Positions 26,020 through 40,265 are shown, counted from the stretch's first letter. The stretch: DNA of 64,000 nucleotides from Pyrocephalus nanus (GCA_038380795.1 CM076268.1:28653501-28717500), one strand, 5' to 3'. Numbers and translations: made by a program. Notes: generated from the sequence alone by a model not told the origin.

Positions 26020-29000
26020 GTAAAGACATGCTGCTTCTTTCTTTTCTTTTCCTCTAAATAATGTGCATTCTGCTTCACAGGAGAAAATGCTATTCTTTAA
26101 GAATGAATTAGTGGTAGGCTGCAGAAGAAATTTACTATAAAAGAAATATTTTCTAATTTATTACACGTTTAAATCTTGAAAATTAATTTTATATTGGTAG
26201 GCAGGAATCCTGCTAGTTGTTTCCAATGTGTAGTAATGATGCAGTGCCATAACAATCCTGTGAAGATAATAGGGAAACTGCACAATTCTGGTCATGTATT
26301 TTATTGTTAATTAAGATATGATTGATATAATATAAATATGGAAGATATAATACAACTGGCACTTGTCTTACTAAGGAAGATAACTGAGAATATGAATTAC
26401 CTAAACACACAAAGATGTTCCAAGTATAGCTACTACAAGAATTTGAGATACATAAATAAAAAAAAAACTGTAGAGAAGATAATTTCCAAAATGAATGATG
26501 CTACTTCCTGAAAAATAAAGGATGATTCATCAGTGGTAGCTGGTGGAGTAATAACTGATGGGAATTGGAAGGCAGTTAAAGCGGTTCCAAGGCTTTATTA
26601 ACATAAATTATCTTGGGCTGAGAAGGCTACCTTGAACAAGTTCGTGAAGAGGGGATGCTCCAAAAGTATATGAAACTCTCAACTGAACAGTGAGGTACTG
26701 ATTGGAACCCAGGATACAAATAATTTCTAAACTGGTCAGCTTGTTGAAATACAGATATTACCACTGTGTCATCAGTGGGTCGTAGATTAAACAGAGCTGA
26801 ACAAAGAGGTTTTCCATGAATAATTAAAATATATGACATTTTCTGTTTTCATTTGGCCATTGGTTTCTATGATTTGTTTCGATTCACCTAAATTACAGAA
26901 GTCTAAATGGAAAAGACAAGCAAGGAACTTGTGTTTGCATGATCAATTTTATCAGCAAAAGATGAGATTCTTTCAGAGTCTAGTTTGGCACAAGGATTCT
27001 GGACAGAGAGCCAAAGGCCTGAAATATCTTTTAGAGATTCAACAGAAGGCAGATAAGTATTGGAAATGCATAAAATTCCAGGAGATATAATTGAAAATTT
27101 TCTGTTGCCAAAAAAATGTGTTTGAGCACTTCAGATTGGCTAGGCACCCTCCTATATTGTGATGGTCAGAAAAGGCTATTCCTCCGTCTGCTTTCACTTC
27201 TGGAAGACTGAAAATTAGGAAGTCTTAAGTTTCAAACACTACCTGAATTATTAAAAAATATATACCCTATTTCCTCAATTTGGAAAAGTGTTGTCTATTT
27301 AATAAAATAAAGTCAGCTTGGGAGGTCTAGGAAACAATTCCAGCTCACAGTCAGAAGTATGCACCTCCCTTTCTACACAAGTATGCAAGTCTTTGGTGCC
27401 ATGTGAGATGCTGTGGACTATCCTACTGAGTTTCCAGCTGCCACTGCAGAAAAGCAAGAGTGTCCTGTCAGTGCTGTGTTATCCCTAGCATATGGATGTC
27501 ATGGGGTGTTTCAGTTTGGTTCCATTTGTTACAGAATTCCCAAGTGACTTTGCATCAGTCACATAGTTGCTCGATGCTTTGATTTACCTTTCAGTAAAAT
27601 TGGCATGAACATCACTCAGCACAGATTTGAGCCTTAAAGGCTCAAACTCTGATGTGTAAGTATACATTATTACTTTTTTTTTTCTAATATGTATTTCAAA
27701 TATGGTAACACAGATACAAAAGCTCTCCCTTCAGCGTGTGTAGCACACTGGCCAAATTGACATAAAATCCAGAGGTGTGAAGTGGAGAGAGCTAAAATAC
27801 CACTCAAAAGGGACCACAAGGCAAAGAAATAGGTAAAATGACTAAATGGAAAAATTGCTAAAATGGCTTACCTGGTATACTACTGATCACTTCTGATCCC
27901 TAATGTGCTACTTTGGGATTAGATGTTTAATGTAGGAGGCCTAACTTTTTGGATGTCAAATCCAGAACATTATACAGTTTCCAAAAATGAAAGGGAGTAT
28001 AATTCTAAATGGGTAAAAAGCTAATGGCTGTGGAATACTGCTCTGAGATAAAATGAAATTATCCTTTTAGTTTAATGCAGAGAGAGAGTAAAAAGTCAGC
28101 AATATGCTAGAGAAGTCTATGGAAGAACTTGGAAGAGATGATACCTCTCAGAGCATAACTACCATGGAACTACTGGAATTCAGTTATTTGAATTGACTTG
28201 TATTATTGCAGCAAAAATATATTATAGCTTAGAATTACTTTTAAAAACTGAGGAATTCATGCTTGTCTTCTTTATATAACTTGAGTGAGAGACCAATTAT
28301 TATTTATTAGTAGTTGTTTCCATTTCAGCCTTTAAACAGGTTTAGCTGTGGAGGCACAAATTTTGGGTAAAAAACAGAGGGTCTTTCTGCATGGTTTTCT
28401 TCTGCATAGAGAGTATCTGTATTTATTTATCCCTGTCCAGACCCTACAAAAAAATCTTTGCACTTGGGATCTGTGACAGGGTAAGGCAAAAGACTAACAT
28501 TGAGTGTTGAACCTTAGACGGAATCCAGTCAAAAGCAAGTGGACTTTTAACTTTCAACATCCCATACAAAGGTTCTTGGGGATCATTCCCACCAGAAAGA
28601 CTCCTAGGAGGGTGTCCAAGGTAGTAACTAAAATCTAGCAGGAATTTTCAGAGCTATTTTGTAAACACATCTTGACTCTCCAGTTGCCCTGAGATCGGGT
28701 CTTTTCGTAGACAACTGTTGCTTTCACTAGGTTGATTTAATCAGGAGTGCAAGTAAATATATGTATTTTCTTGCTTAGTATACCTTCTGCTTTATTCAAC
28801 ACTTAGTATGTCTTTTGTTACACAAGTCTAACACCATATGTTTTTTGTAAAGGCTTATAGTGCTTTTGTATGTAGCATTTATTTTTCCTTTGGGTGCACT
28901 TTAGTGAAAGGGAAACTTCAGAAAATGCTCTAATTTCTTTGGTTTAAACATAAAAGAACAGGGGTTGTCCCTTAAGGTTTATCACCTTGTTTTACAAGAG

Positions 29001-29204
29001 GTTCAAACAATTGCCTTCTATTCACTGTGTGTATGTGGAGATTTAGAAAGCATGATGCTTAAAAAAGAAATTAGTGTGGTGACTTATCAGGGCATTTGAA
29101 AGTTGAAGTTTGTTAGACAAACTAGGCTTAAATGCCTAGTGCTTGGCAATTACCTTTATGGTTTATGCTCCTACCTTTAGAAATAACCAGAGTGTCTGTA
29201 TATT

Positions 29205-29219
29205 AAAAAAAAAAAAAAA
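29205..29219. repeat. Poly(A) run, 15 bases
   Basis: A homopolymer in intron with no recognisable retroposed gene upstream of it. Confidence 0.6.
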
Positions 29220-30867
29220 TAGAAAAAATTAAATACATAAAGGGATAAAGGAAGAAGTTAGAATAAAGCTGATGTCCTACTTCCGTGGTACAGGGGACAT
29301 GAAGTGGGAAAGCAAGTCGGGACTACATTAATTCACTCTCTGGTGACCATCTATATTATTAGTTCTTATTAATGAAAGCCTTCATGTCTGAACACCTGAG
29401 CTGGTTCACACTTCTAATGTCTCTGCACTTGGATGGATTCCACACAATGTAATAGTTTGATGATCCAGTTGTGAGAGCCAAAGTAAGGGATTTGGCAATC
29501 CAGGGTGGTATTTCCTACCTCACAGTGAGCTCTTGAGATGTAAACATATTTGTTCTCATTTGACCATGAATGCAGAGAGTACCACAACAACTAACTGCCC
29601 TTGTAGGGATGTGATTAGGCTTAGTTAGATGATGCCTGTAAGGAGCTTTATGATAATCTTCATCTTCATCCTTGGCAGGAAGATCTTGTGTAAGTGTGAA
29701 ATGATGTGGTTATTTAGTTTATTTTATGACAGGGATCATATTTTTTCTAAAGCAATCTGCATTTCTTTCCCAAGCTGGCTGTAATGAAGGCAGAATTAAT
29801 GGTTTGCAAACATCCAGTATTTCATAAGAAACATTCTGCTCAAAATTATAATTTTTGGGATTGGTTATTCATTTCTGTTAGTTGGTGTGCTTTAATTTTT
29901 TTAAATTAGATTTTCTTTAAATATCATCTGCTTCGTAAACAGTTATAGTTGTTTCCTACAGCACTTCTGAGGCAGATTGCAGAAGTCACTGTAAGTAGTT
30001 TCTGTGATAGGTTTCAGAGTTGTTGAAATCCCATTTTTGAATTCTGATACCATGGTTTAATTGGGATTGCTACCTATACACAAAATCTCATCATTATCAT
30101 GATGAGAAATCCTATGCTCCTTATTCATTGCAAAAAGGAATGGCATTTTTAGGGATCTGCAGTATCAAGTGCTTTCATCTGTAAGAATATTGCCAAGTCA
30201 CATCGTGTGCTGCTAAGAGATGCATACACACCAAAAGAATGTAATTTTAATTGAATGAGTTTTACTTATATGGACAAATACATAACTAAATTGCCTGAGT
30301 TTAGCCATAAAACAGATGCCTGCCTCCCATTTGAGCAATTCATAAACATGTACTTGGGTATAATATTTTGGTTTAACCACTGTGGCCAAAGTATCTTTCA
30401 GCAGAAATGTAAGACTGAAGTCTTGGTTACTTTTGATCACTGAAGCCCCCCTGTTAGTTTGCAAAGGGAAGGGCTAATAGTCCTCTCATTCTGGGTAAAA
30501 TACAGTTTCCACAAATTTACATTTGGTTAAACTTTCTCTTTGAGTTGATTGAGTGTCATGGTGGAACAATTTGGGAAAAAAGGTTTTGTGATTCACCCTA
30601 TAAATACATTGTGTCAAACTGAAGAAAGAACTGAAGTATTTTACTCAAAATGATAAAACTCCTTAAATGTTTAGCAGTAATTTTCTGTACCAGATGGCTG
30701 CGAGAAGTAAACGCATAGCTTGCAAATTCCATAGGTTGAATTATTCATGGTGAAAAATACAGCTGAACATACAGGAAATTGCTATGATCAACTATAGAAG
30801 AATACTAGAGAAGAAACATGATAAACATGAGTGATTTTTTTCTGAAATCTCAGGTTCTGCAAATTTG

Positions 30868-30891
30868 CCCCCCCACCTTTTTTTTTTTTTT
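30868..30891. repeat. C-run and T-run tract
   Basis: Seven C, then ACC and fourteen T. It resembles a polypyrimidine tract, but no AG and exon follow at a useful distance. Confidence 0.55.
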
Positions 30892-31092
30892 GTAGTTGTA
30901 ATACTTTATGTTCTGAATGCTTTCATTGTAAAATTCTAGCTGAATTATTACACTCACTGAAAAGTAAGTAAGCAATTTTAAAAATGTATTTTCTGTTGCA
31001 GATATGTGGTAAATAGTTCTTTTTAATATTTTATTTTATTTTATGTTTTTGGAAAACATTGCCGGTGGGACCCATGCTTGTATATAAACTAC

Positions 31093-31110
31093 TTGTATTT
31101 GCAAATACAA
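31093..31110. other. 18-base perfect palindrome
   Basis: TTGTATTTGCAAATACAA equals its own reverse complement. Its core ATTTGCAAAT resembles two overlapping POU/octamer-like half sites. Binding is not shown by the sequence alone. Confidence 0.6.
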
Positions 31111-33007
31111 AATGCTGTATATACTTGCAAATTATACCAGTGTCAACCCCAAGTAAATGGGATGTCTTGCAAATTTGAGTTGGAATTTCTCCAAGCATGA
31201 GATCATGCTGGTCTTCTCCTTTGGAAGACTGTTCAGCTGTTTATATGACATTTTCACAGTGTGAAGCTTAAGGCTAGACTTTAAAAAGCAGCCATATCTG
31301 AGTTAAGAGTGGGGCCAGGATACCCAGAGCAATTAGGATGCTGCTGAAGTTTCCACAGCCCACATACACCACTACCTGGATGTTTAGAAATTGCATTTAA
31401 TTTGTAAGTCACATATGATATCCTGCCTACAAGATTATAATGAATCTTGGGTATAACATTGTCCTTTTTTAACACATTATGCAATACTGCATAAAATTGG
31501 GATACTAGGAGTGTTAAAATCAGCCTTATAAAAACAGGTGCATCTTTAATTATGGAGTTTTCATCAAAGCTCCTATAATTTATTGATGAATCCTAGGACA
31601 GTATTCAGAATGGGAAGACAAGAAAGCTCCTTGCTGAAGCTCAGCTCATGAAGAATCTGTGCTGAAATGTGGACACTTTGAGGATAAATGTATTTCCATA
31701 CAGAAACAGGTGAAGATTTTCCGAGCTTCACACATACTGAAAAGAAGTATTTGAAAAAAACTGCACAAATTCTTTTTACGTTGTGGGAATGCAAACACAG
31801 AGATTATTTGCTATTTTCTTTTTCATGGCATCGATCTTGAACAAAGGCAATAGCTCACTGCTCCAAAAAAGAGAAACTGTCACTCTTTTTAAATTCCCTG
31901 CCCTAAGAAATATCTTTGATACATAATTATTTAAAAACTCACACCAATCCAGAACTTTCTGTTTAGTGTCATAATAGCACTTTTTCTTTAATAACGTCTG
32001 TTTAGTGAAATCACTTTGAAAGATAATGATGATAATGCCAAAATACAGTTATTTTAGCTGTCAAATCAAACAGAGTCATCTTGGTTTTCAGAAGTGCATA
32101 AACTAAGGAGATCAAACTTCATTTATGGCATGATTTCAGTGTCAGGGACAGTTGCAAGGACTGTATGTTGAAGGAGACCATGCATAGTTTGTTTTCAGTA
32201 GTATTTGGAAAATGCCTTTAATTCTTCTAATGGTTGTTGTCCTGTATCATTTGGTAAACTGCAAAGAGATGTAGGCCAAGCATAATTTATGAAGTAATTT
32301 ATGGCAGCAATAATTTTAAAATCCAGGATAACATCATGTGTATATTGCTCTGATATATTTGATATATCAAAAAGGGGATGTTTAAATACAGGTATTTAAG
32401 TTATTTGGCCATGCTACCATCACAGTTTTAAGAAAGATGAAAGAATTTAATGGTTTCTCTTTAATCTTATTAAAATACAGAACATAAATAGAAGTAATTA
32501 AAAATAACCTTTCTATTTGTGTTTTTATTTCTGATATTACATGCTGGATTATATTATTGTATATGAGTCAATAATTTCACATGCAGGTTTTCAAAAGACA
32601 AGTTTCATGGCAAGATCTTAGTGGTCAGCCCAAACATGGCTCCTGAGGAACTTCTGTGTGACAAAGTGCCACAAACTATCTGACTTGCTTTGGCTTGGTT
32701 CTTTAATTTCATTATACTTTAAAAAGAGTAACCTTAATTCCTCAACTCACTGTTTTGGAAATATACATTCAGAAGGGCATTGGAGCTCTGATTAAACTTC
32801 TTTGTCTGTTTTGGCTAATTCACTGCAATTACAGTACTTGGCAGAGATTGCCTGCTGCTGTTCCAATTCCTGACAGAACTGCCTTTAAATTGAGGACTTT
32901 CTGTTTTCAGTCTACACAGAAAATACTCAGTCTTACCTTAAAATATCTATAATCAGTGTGAGCCTGTGCCAAGGAAAGAATTCCAAAATATGCCTGGTCC
33001 AGCACCG

Positions 33008-33034
33008 AAATATCTCCTGCAGTAGGAGATATTT
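33008..33034. other. Hairpin: 11-bp perfect stem, 5-base loop
   Basis: AAATATCTCCT is followed by the loop GCAGT and then AGGAGATATTT, an exact inverted repeat. It lies in intron, away from recognised repeats. The stem is too short on its own for a microRNA precursor. Confidence 0.65.
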
Positions 33035-33232
33035 ATGTATTTGGGTAAAATACACAGATGTCATATATTAAAACTTGTTCTCCATTTTGAGACAACATCA
33101 TTTTACTGGAATGGAGACAGTATCAGGCATAGATAATAACCGTCAAAATGGAATATTCTTTCTGAACCTTACATCTATGTGACAAACTACTAGTTTTGCT
33201 GTGTCTGGATTCTTTATACATTAATGAGTGTC

Positions 33233-33250
33233 CTCATCATCATCATCATG
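33233..33250. repeat. TCA trinucleotide microsatellite
   Basis: About five tandem TCA units in intron. It is followed by a locally CpG-containing stretch (GCGCGTT near 33304). Confidence 0.5.
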
Positions 33251-34002
33251 GCTGGGCTTCGAGAACAAAGATTTGAAAAGGGCTCTCCCCACGCTTGCTA
33301 CAAGCGCGTTGATGGCTAATGAGTTTACATAACTCTCAGTGATATCTTTCCTATGAAAAGGTAAGTTTCAAACTCCCAAAAGAGTTTGTTGACGAGGTCT
33401 GAAGAGCTTGCAAATATTGGGCTTCAATGGAAAGCAGATATAATGAAGAGCAAAGGAAAATATATTCCAGGGATTCTCTGTTATAGTGGAGGAGTTAAGG
33501 AAAATATCTTGCTGCTTAATATTGACCAAAGCAGGTAGCCAGATACAGGCTTTCTTTTAGGAAAAAAAAAAGAAAAACAGCATAAAAATTGTTAAATCTA
33601 ACTTCAGTTATTTGCTTTAAAATTGCTTGCCAATATGAGTTTCCCTGAATATGAGCACTATGAGAAGAAAGAGAGCTTCCTTGCTGTAAACATTAAATTT
33701 CTCTCAATTGGTCCCAAAAGGTCATGCTTTACACAGGACAGCACATGCACTTGTTCCCTCTGTGTCTGAAATTTCTGTGCTGTCTTGCCTTGTCCTGCCC
33801 TTTCTTCCACCATCACTGAGCTTTGGGAAAAGAAGCGGGGAGTCAAATCCTTTCTCTTACATGACCTGTTTTCTGGGATACTGTATCTGTAATTTTGTGT
33901 TACATAGCTTACTAAGAGACTGGAGACCCTACTAGCCTGTGGGGTGAATTGCTGGTTTCAGGAGCTTGACTACTGTATCTCCCTGCATTGTTTGTTGTAA
34001 AG

Positions 34003-34028
34003 TTTTTTGTTTTGTTTTGTTTTGTTTC
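34003..34028. repeat. TTTTG simple repeat
   Basis: Several tandem GTTTT units in intron. A related T- and GGTTT-rich tract lies at about 34149-34190. Confidence 0.6.
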
Positions 34029-35115
34029 AAATTTTATCATTTGATAATATTTTGTTGCAATGCTATGAGAAAAGTGGTTATGTTTTAAAATTATTGAAAT
34101 AATACCATTTAGGGATGGTGTCTAGCTCATATTAGTTCATGGACATTTGTTTGGTTGTTTTTTTGGTTTTGGTTGTTTTTTTCTTTTTAAGTAAGGACTG
34201 TTACCTAAACATAAATAAGGTTGTCAAAGTGCAAAACTAAGTGCACTTTTACAAAGCAGTCTAAAGCTTTAGTGTGCAATACTGTGCTTGGTCAGATGGG
34301 TGACTGAAGGTACTGAAGCATTTAGTCCCTGGAGCCTTAACAGAGAGTAGTCCTGGACAGGAACACCACTCAGCAATTGCTTACACGGAGTTAAAAATGC
34401 TCATATCTAATAACTAGAAGCATGGGTGATATTTAATCATAATGAGAACATTTCAGTTTGAGTAGTTCTAGCACCATCTATAATTTTCTTAAAGCTTTAC
34501 GTGCAATTTATTCTTCCCTAAGATTAGTAATACAATAAGACATAAGCTAGTGGATGCTTTGCGAGATTGCTGTCTGAGCTATGCTGAATGTAAACTGAGT
34601 TCATTCTCTCACTCTCTCTACTCTCATTCATGATGCCATTCGATACCAATCTACAAGGCCACTGTAGCTATTTACATTTCAGTAGCACCTGGAGGCTATG
34701 GATTTGTTATACCAAGAGTTGCCCAGGTATTTAACTGTATTACTATTATTGTGTAATATATAAACCATGAGGTTGTGTGTTCAGAACTGCTGTTGTAGTT
34801 TTGCCATTCTGACAGGAAAATACTATTTTAATCGAAGTGTTGAGAATGTTCATTATTGGTACTTCTCAGGGTGTTTGCCAAGATAGGGGCCAATAGTTCT
34901 GTCTATGAGGTGTAAGGTATGAATTTCAGGGTAAGTATAACAAACAGTGCTGCTTAATGCTGAAAATTGACAAGAGAGCAGCTCGATTCTGGAACAGAGT
35001 CTGAAGCTGTGTCTGCTTTTTCCTTTCTTGAGAGGTTTTCCGAACTTTCAGTGATATGGCAAGGTAATTGCACTAAAGAAACAAGTGTTATTACTCCTTG
35101 GTTTTTGTTTGGTTC

Positions 35116-35130
35116 TTTTTTTTTTTTTTT
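35116..35130. repeat. T-run followed by CCAG
   Basis: Fifteen T run directly into CCAG, which resembles a splice acceptor. The sequence after it does not encode the expected next GRID1 exon and meets a stop quickly in the frames checked. Confidence 0.5.
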
Positions 35131-36238
35131 CCAGGCAAGAGGGCAAAAGAGAGCGTAGAACAGCTACTTTATGAGCATGAGGGAAGTGCACTGAGATTTT
35201 GCTATTATTTTTCATTAACTCTGATTGGTTTCTGAGTGTTCAGAGGAGGACTATTCCTCGATACACTCACTGAAAGAACATTCAGAGCTTTTTTATTTAA
35301 ACACAGATAGGAACACTATTACACAATAGTAACCAGTGAAGTGGAAAACAGAGATTTGATGGCTGACCTGGCTTAAAATGAACCTGAATCTAGGGTACAG
35401 CCCACAGTCTATTACTCTAGTGTGGCCCTCATTACAGGACATTGCAGTCTCTTTCATAATTAAAACAAAATGTCTAGTCTTGGGAACTCAAGATGAATCT
35501 CCTATGTCAGAGGCTTGCTCTCTGAGTTTGCTTCTCTTGCTCTCGTGCAGCCCCCAGTTTCACACCCAGCTACATGGTCCTCACTTTTGTATTGCATCCT
35601 GTCCCCTGAAAGCTCCTCTCTGTTGTGGGTGGTCATTTGTCTCCATGGAAGCCACGATGTCCTCCATTTCAGCAAGCAATTTGGTGTGACTTGTGTGCAG
35701 TCTGGCTCTGAAAAATTGGTACCTTCCTCTGCTGCCCAACCACAACTTTTTATTAGAACTCAACATGTATTCACACTTGAACTGACAGATTAAATATATT
35801 CCATCCATTGTACAAATGGTTTCCTCCCCATTTCTATTTTGAATCTTGATGGAGGGTTTGGGCAAAGACAGATGAGTTGTTGAAAGACCTATTACTATTT
35901 TATTTTAACTATGCTTTGATTTATTAAAAAAGTAAGGAGAAATGTAAAACACCTACTGTTATCTCAGAAGAGAGAAGTTTTCATGTATGTTTTCATTTAT
36001 TATGTAATATACTTCTGTATATTTTTTCTATGGGCAGTATTATAAGACTTTATTATCAATTACTGTATCAGCCATGACTTAACACCATCATAGCACTTTA
36101 TCCATGATGACTCCTGTTTAATCTCTCCAATTATCCATGTACCATGTTCTTTATCTATTTCTTCATTCCTAAGTTGCAGTGAGAACAGTCATTTGTTGTA
36201 GCCACTAGGGAAGAACAAATGGAAAATATGGATTAGAT

Positions 36239-36242
<4 letters not shown>

Positions 36243-36279
<37 letters not shown>
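36243..36279. repeat. T-run of 37 bases
   Basis: This is the longest homopolymer in the window. It could be the poly(A) of a minus-strand retroposed transcript, but no gene-like sequence was recognised next to it. The CR1 piece 200 bases away does not use poly(A) tails. Confidence 0.8.
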
Positions 36280-36280
<1 letters not shown>

Positions 36281-36477
36281 AGAGTCAGATTTCAAAGAAG
36301 CTTAGATTAGATTAGTAAGTAGTTTTGGCTTTAGAGCAATTATTGTAATTGCATTAGTTTTTTAGTATAATTTCTTATAGTTTTCCAGGTTCACAAGAGA
36401 GAGCTTACTGAAGTGCTAATGTGCTGTTTCAACAAGTGTGCTGTAGGCAAAACAGAATCTGATCATCCTCTTCATCT

Positions 36478-36690
36478 GGACTTGCAACAGCAGGGCCACA
36501 TCCTGCTGGGGGCCCTGGAGTCCCACCCAGCTGGGGTCTTAGCAGAAGAGAGTAGAGGGGCAGATTCCCTTTCCCTGACCTGGTGGTTGTGCTGCTTTTC
36601 ACACATCATGGCACAGTTGGCTTTCTGGCTGCAAGCTTCTCATCAACATCTCTGTAGCAATGTCCTTTGGCCTTCAAGGTGGTGTGTTAA
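36478..36690 (-). mobile_element. CR1 LINE fragment, ORF2 C-terminal part, diverged
   Basis: On the minus strand the sequence follows the CR1 ORF2 region just after the reverse transcriptase core. It contains GATGAGAAGCTTGCAGCC, then AGAAAGCCAAC, CACCAGGTCAGGGAA and TCTGCCCCTCTACTC. These correspond to the CR1 stretch reading about DEKLN, AAQKANR, SRSREVILPL. Many small indels and substitutions show an old copy. Both ends are missing, so this is a remnant and not a 3'-anchored insertion. The + strand open frame over this stretch is antisense and is not a gene. Confidence 0.75.
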
Positions 36691-39600
36691 CTGAGCTAAC
36701 CATGGAGGAAAGGAACATTCAATACCCCAGAAAATCACAGTGTCCTCACTGCTGACTTGGTGTTATCTTGAGGTGAATTTGTTGAGTATAGTTCAATATT
36801 GGGCAGTCTGATGAGGATATAAGAGTAATTTTTATCTGACAGCTGAGCCATCTGTGAAAAGTCAGAGTCACCATCACTAAAACCTTTTTGTCAGCCACAG
36901 AGTGACCCTTCTTTGGAATATAAATAATCTTCAACTTAAGGGAAAGGCTCAATAATGGTGGAGAACATGAGGATGGGCCTTCCTCTCTCTGTCCCTCTGT
37001 CTGACAAATGTGAAGGACATAAAGTTGAAGTGTGCTGGTGCCACCTAGCATAAAATAGCAGTCTTCTCTTTCTTATTTACATAACTTTCATGCTTTTGAT
37101 TTGGTCTAATTGTTTTTTTGTATTGTTCAAAAAACAGTGCATGGCCTGAAAAACTTGGTTTCTCTTTGTTATTTACAGCACAGGTTGGCTATTAAATGTC
37201 GGAGGAGTCAACCACATTTATAAATTGATCTATAGCTGCCCTTATAATATTTTGTCCTAATATTATCAAGAAACAAATTTTCTTGCTTAAAATAAATCAG
37301 TTGCACTTATACATATTTTCTGGTTTCATTTGAGGAGAACAGTTAGAGCCTTGTTTCTTTACCATTTATAGCACTTCAGAGAGGATCTTCACCAGCACGC
37401 TGCTCCTGCCATATTATCCTTCTCTGTTCTCACAGATTTTGAGCAAAATATAGTTTACGAACCTGTACTCATTTTGCTGGTGTCTCAGTATGGGAGGATT
37501 TATGTCAGTTCTTTTGAGTACTGATAGTGGATTTTGAAGATAAGCTGCCCTGTTTTCTCACCCTTTATGAAGTGAAGAAAAAGAGTCAGTGGGATCTTCT
37601 GGAAGGAAGGGAAGAATTGGAACAGCAAGGATCTCTTGAGCTCCCTTCCTTCCTGTGTCTCCCAACTCAGCCTGCCCACATTAATAATCCTCATTGCTCC
37701 ATGGCAGTTAGTCAGGCTGCAGCAAAGATTAAACACCCTTCCCTGTAGCTGAATTAACTTTCTAGATATAGGTGGTATAAAATAGGTACATCAGTGTACC
37801 TACTGCCTCTCTGGTTTTAATTATTTCAGAAATCCTGTCTGTTCTGAATTCATAATAACTGTATTTCCAAGACTTGCAAGTTTAGATCAGACTAGCAGCA
37901 AGGCTGTGTAGAGGCAGATTTCCAGTTGAAGCGTGCTGTTTTGATTCTGATTTTGAAACACCACTGTAGGATATCTCACTTCTCTAGCTCTGGCTTGCTT
38001 CAGTAGGTATTGCATGGTCCAGTCCAGAAAGACAGCGTATGGATTAATGATGCTCCAGATCAATGAGCACAGGGTTGTTTTCTTTTCTCCTCCTTCTCCA
38101 TTAGAAATTAACAGACCCAAAGCCATTTATGTGTTTGTGTACAGCCACAATCCTGCCCACTGCCATTGCTTCAAATCCTTCCATGTTCCCCATGCTTTCC
38201 TGTCACCAAAAATAAGCATTAGCAATGTGTTCCAGGATAGAAACCGGGATGTCTGTTAGTTTGATTTATCTTAGTTCCAGAATTTCTTTAGTTTTCCATA
38301 GATATCTCAAATGCCTGATGGCAAATTCAGTGGGGCATAGACCTAGGCAACAGCAGGATGCTCTGTGGGGGAGTGCACCAGGAGCACAGGCAGCTAATTT
38401 GAGTAATCCCAGAAAGCTGGGGGTGCGGTGATTGATGAGGAAAGGACCTCCAGCTGGCCTGTAACTGAAGCAAGCTGACAAAGTCTGTTGAATTAAATAC
38501 TGGTTTGATTGACAGCATCTCAACTGAAATCCACATCAGGACTAGTTCTATTGCCTTCCTGATGTATATTTATACTGAAGTATGCCTGGTCTTGGCTATC
38601 TCTAACTTTTTTATGTCACAATGTGCTCAACTGTGACAAAATCCAAATGTTCTCCCTTTCTTTGTTGCTGTAAACCATTTGCATTAAATGCTGAGTCTTT
38701 AAATTGTGGGAAAGACTATAAAATATGCAAACTCCTACACATGTATACATGCATATATAGGTTTCACTGTGTCTTGATTTTCTCTGTGGCATATTAGAAT
38801 ATGCTTGTCTTGTCGGTCGTTTTAAAAAAAATACAAATCAACAAAAAATCCAATTTCTCTGGGAGCATTTTAAAAGCTTTATATGGGCACATTTAAAAAT
38901 GAAAAAAAGTGTAGGAATAAGATCCATCCTTTTACTTTGGTGTGCTGACTAATGCTGTCAAAGATACAATGTTGAGAAACAAAGCATGCCCAGTGGAAAT
39001 ACAGGGATGTGAGAAAACCAGAAAGAATTTATGGATAATGGTCATCAATAAATCTGACAGGCAATATTAGTACTTCCTTTAGCTTATTACAAGCTAGAAA
39101 TACAGCTCTGCTTTCCAGACTTTACATAAGAACTCATATTAATATTGCTGTGAGGAAGAGCCTTTCCTGTTTTCTCTGCACAATACTTCGCAGACAGTCC
39201 TGCAGTCTCCCTCCTAGTTCTCTGGGCTGGCCCCAGCTGCCTGGTCAGAGCACTGGTTGTCTGGTATCAGTTTAGAAGGAGAAACAGAGGGGGCAAATTT
39301 GGATATAAAGAAAATGCGGGCTAGCTTAGCACATGTGCAACAATTTCTTATTTAAATCAGAAGGTATTTTTTCATAGACTGAGAGATAGATTATGTTCTA
39401 CCTAGATTATGTATCTCCATTTTCAGAAAGTTAAGAAATGTTTTGGCTGTCAGTTTTATCATTGTGATTTTCAGTTTCAGGCACTAATTCCATATAAGGA
39501 ATTTTTTATGTACATGCATATACGTACACTAGCTTCTTTCACATAAAGGATAAATCTTTCATGTAAAAAACGAACTAATATTAGCCTGGTTTCACCAGTA

Positions 39601-40265
39601 ATAAGCAATTATTCCTTCCACTGCAGCTGGCAGGCAGTGAGTACAACCAGTGCAAGCAGGGATTCTGTTTTCAGAAAGGCACCATATGTAAGGTAATCTA
39701 GATAAACATGCAAAACATACAGTGGCCCTCTAGCTTGTTTTTCTCTGCCTGTTGTTTCTCTTTGCAGCCATTCTAAACACCTTTGATTGGCTGTGCGTCA
39801 TTACCAGGCATGTACATGCCTCAGTTGAGAGATTGTTAAAAACAGGTATTTTCTATTCATGAATCACGTCTCTGATTCTAATTTATAAAGTCTCCTTTAT
39901 GAAAACTTATTCTCACTTGGCATTTCTTTTAATTATCTGAGAGACAATGCACAATTTTGATTTTCTTTTCATTTTTCTTTTGTTAAGACAAAAAATATTG
40001 ATTTCTAGCTAGCTGGACTTTGTTGTCTTTCTGCTGCTGTATTTGTCTCCATAGAAATACTGTCCCCTTAATGTTACCTTCACATGAGGACCTTTTTACA
40101 TCTGCAGTTCTTTATTTTCCTTAGGAGGAAATGAGGCTGCCTTGGAAATGGGTTTTGAATGGATTCTTAAATTCTCTCATGGTCAAAGAAAATCAGTTAA
40201 TTCCTAATGAAAAGAAGAATAACTAATTTTCTTAATAGATGTGTTTGAAAGATAGTGACTTACTA

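Noticed and set aside
28465..28500. Possible start of the next exon (CACTTGGGATCTG resembles LATWDS)
   Set aside because: No frame gives the LATWDSEKG order, and a stop follows at once.
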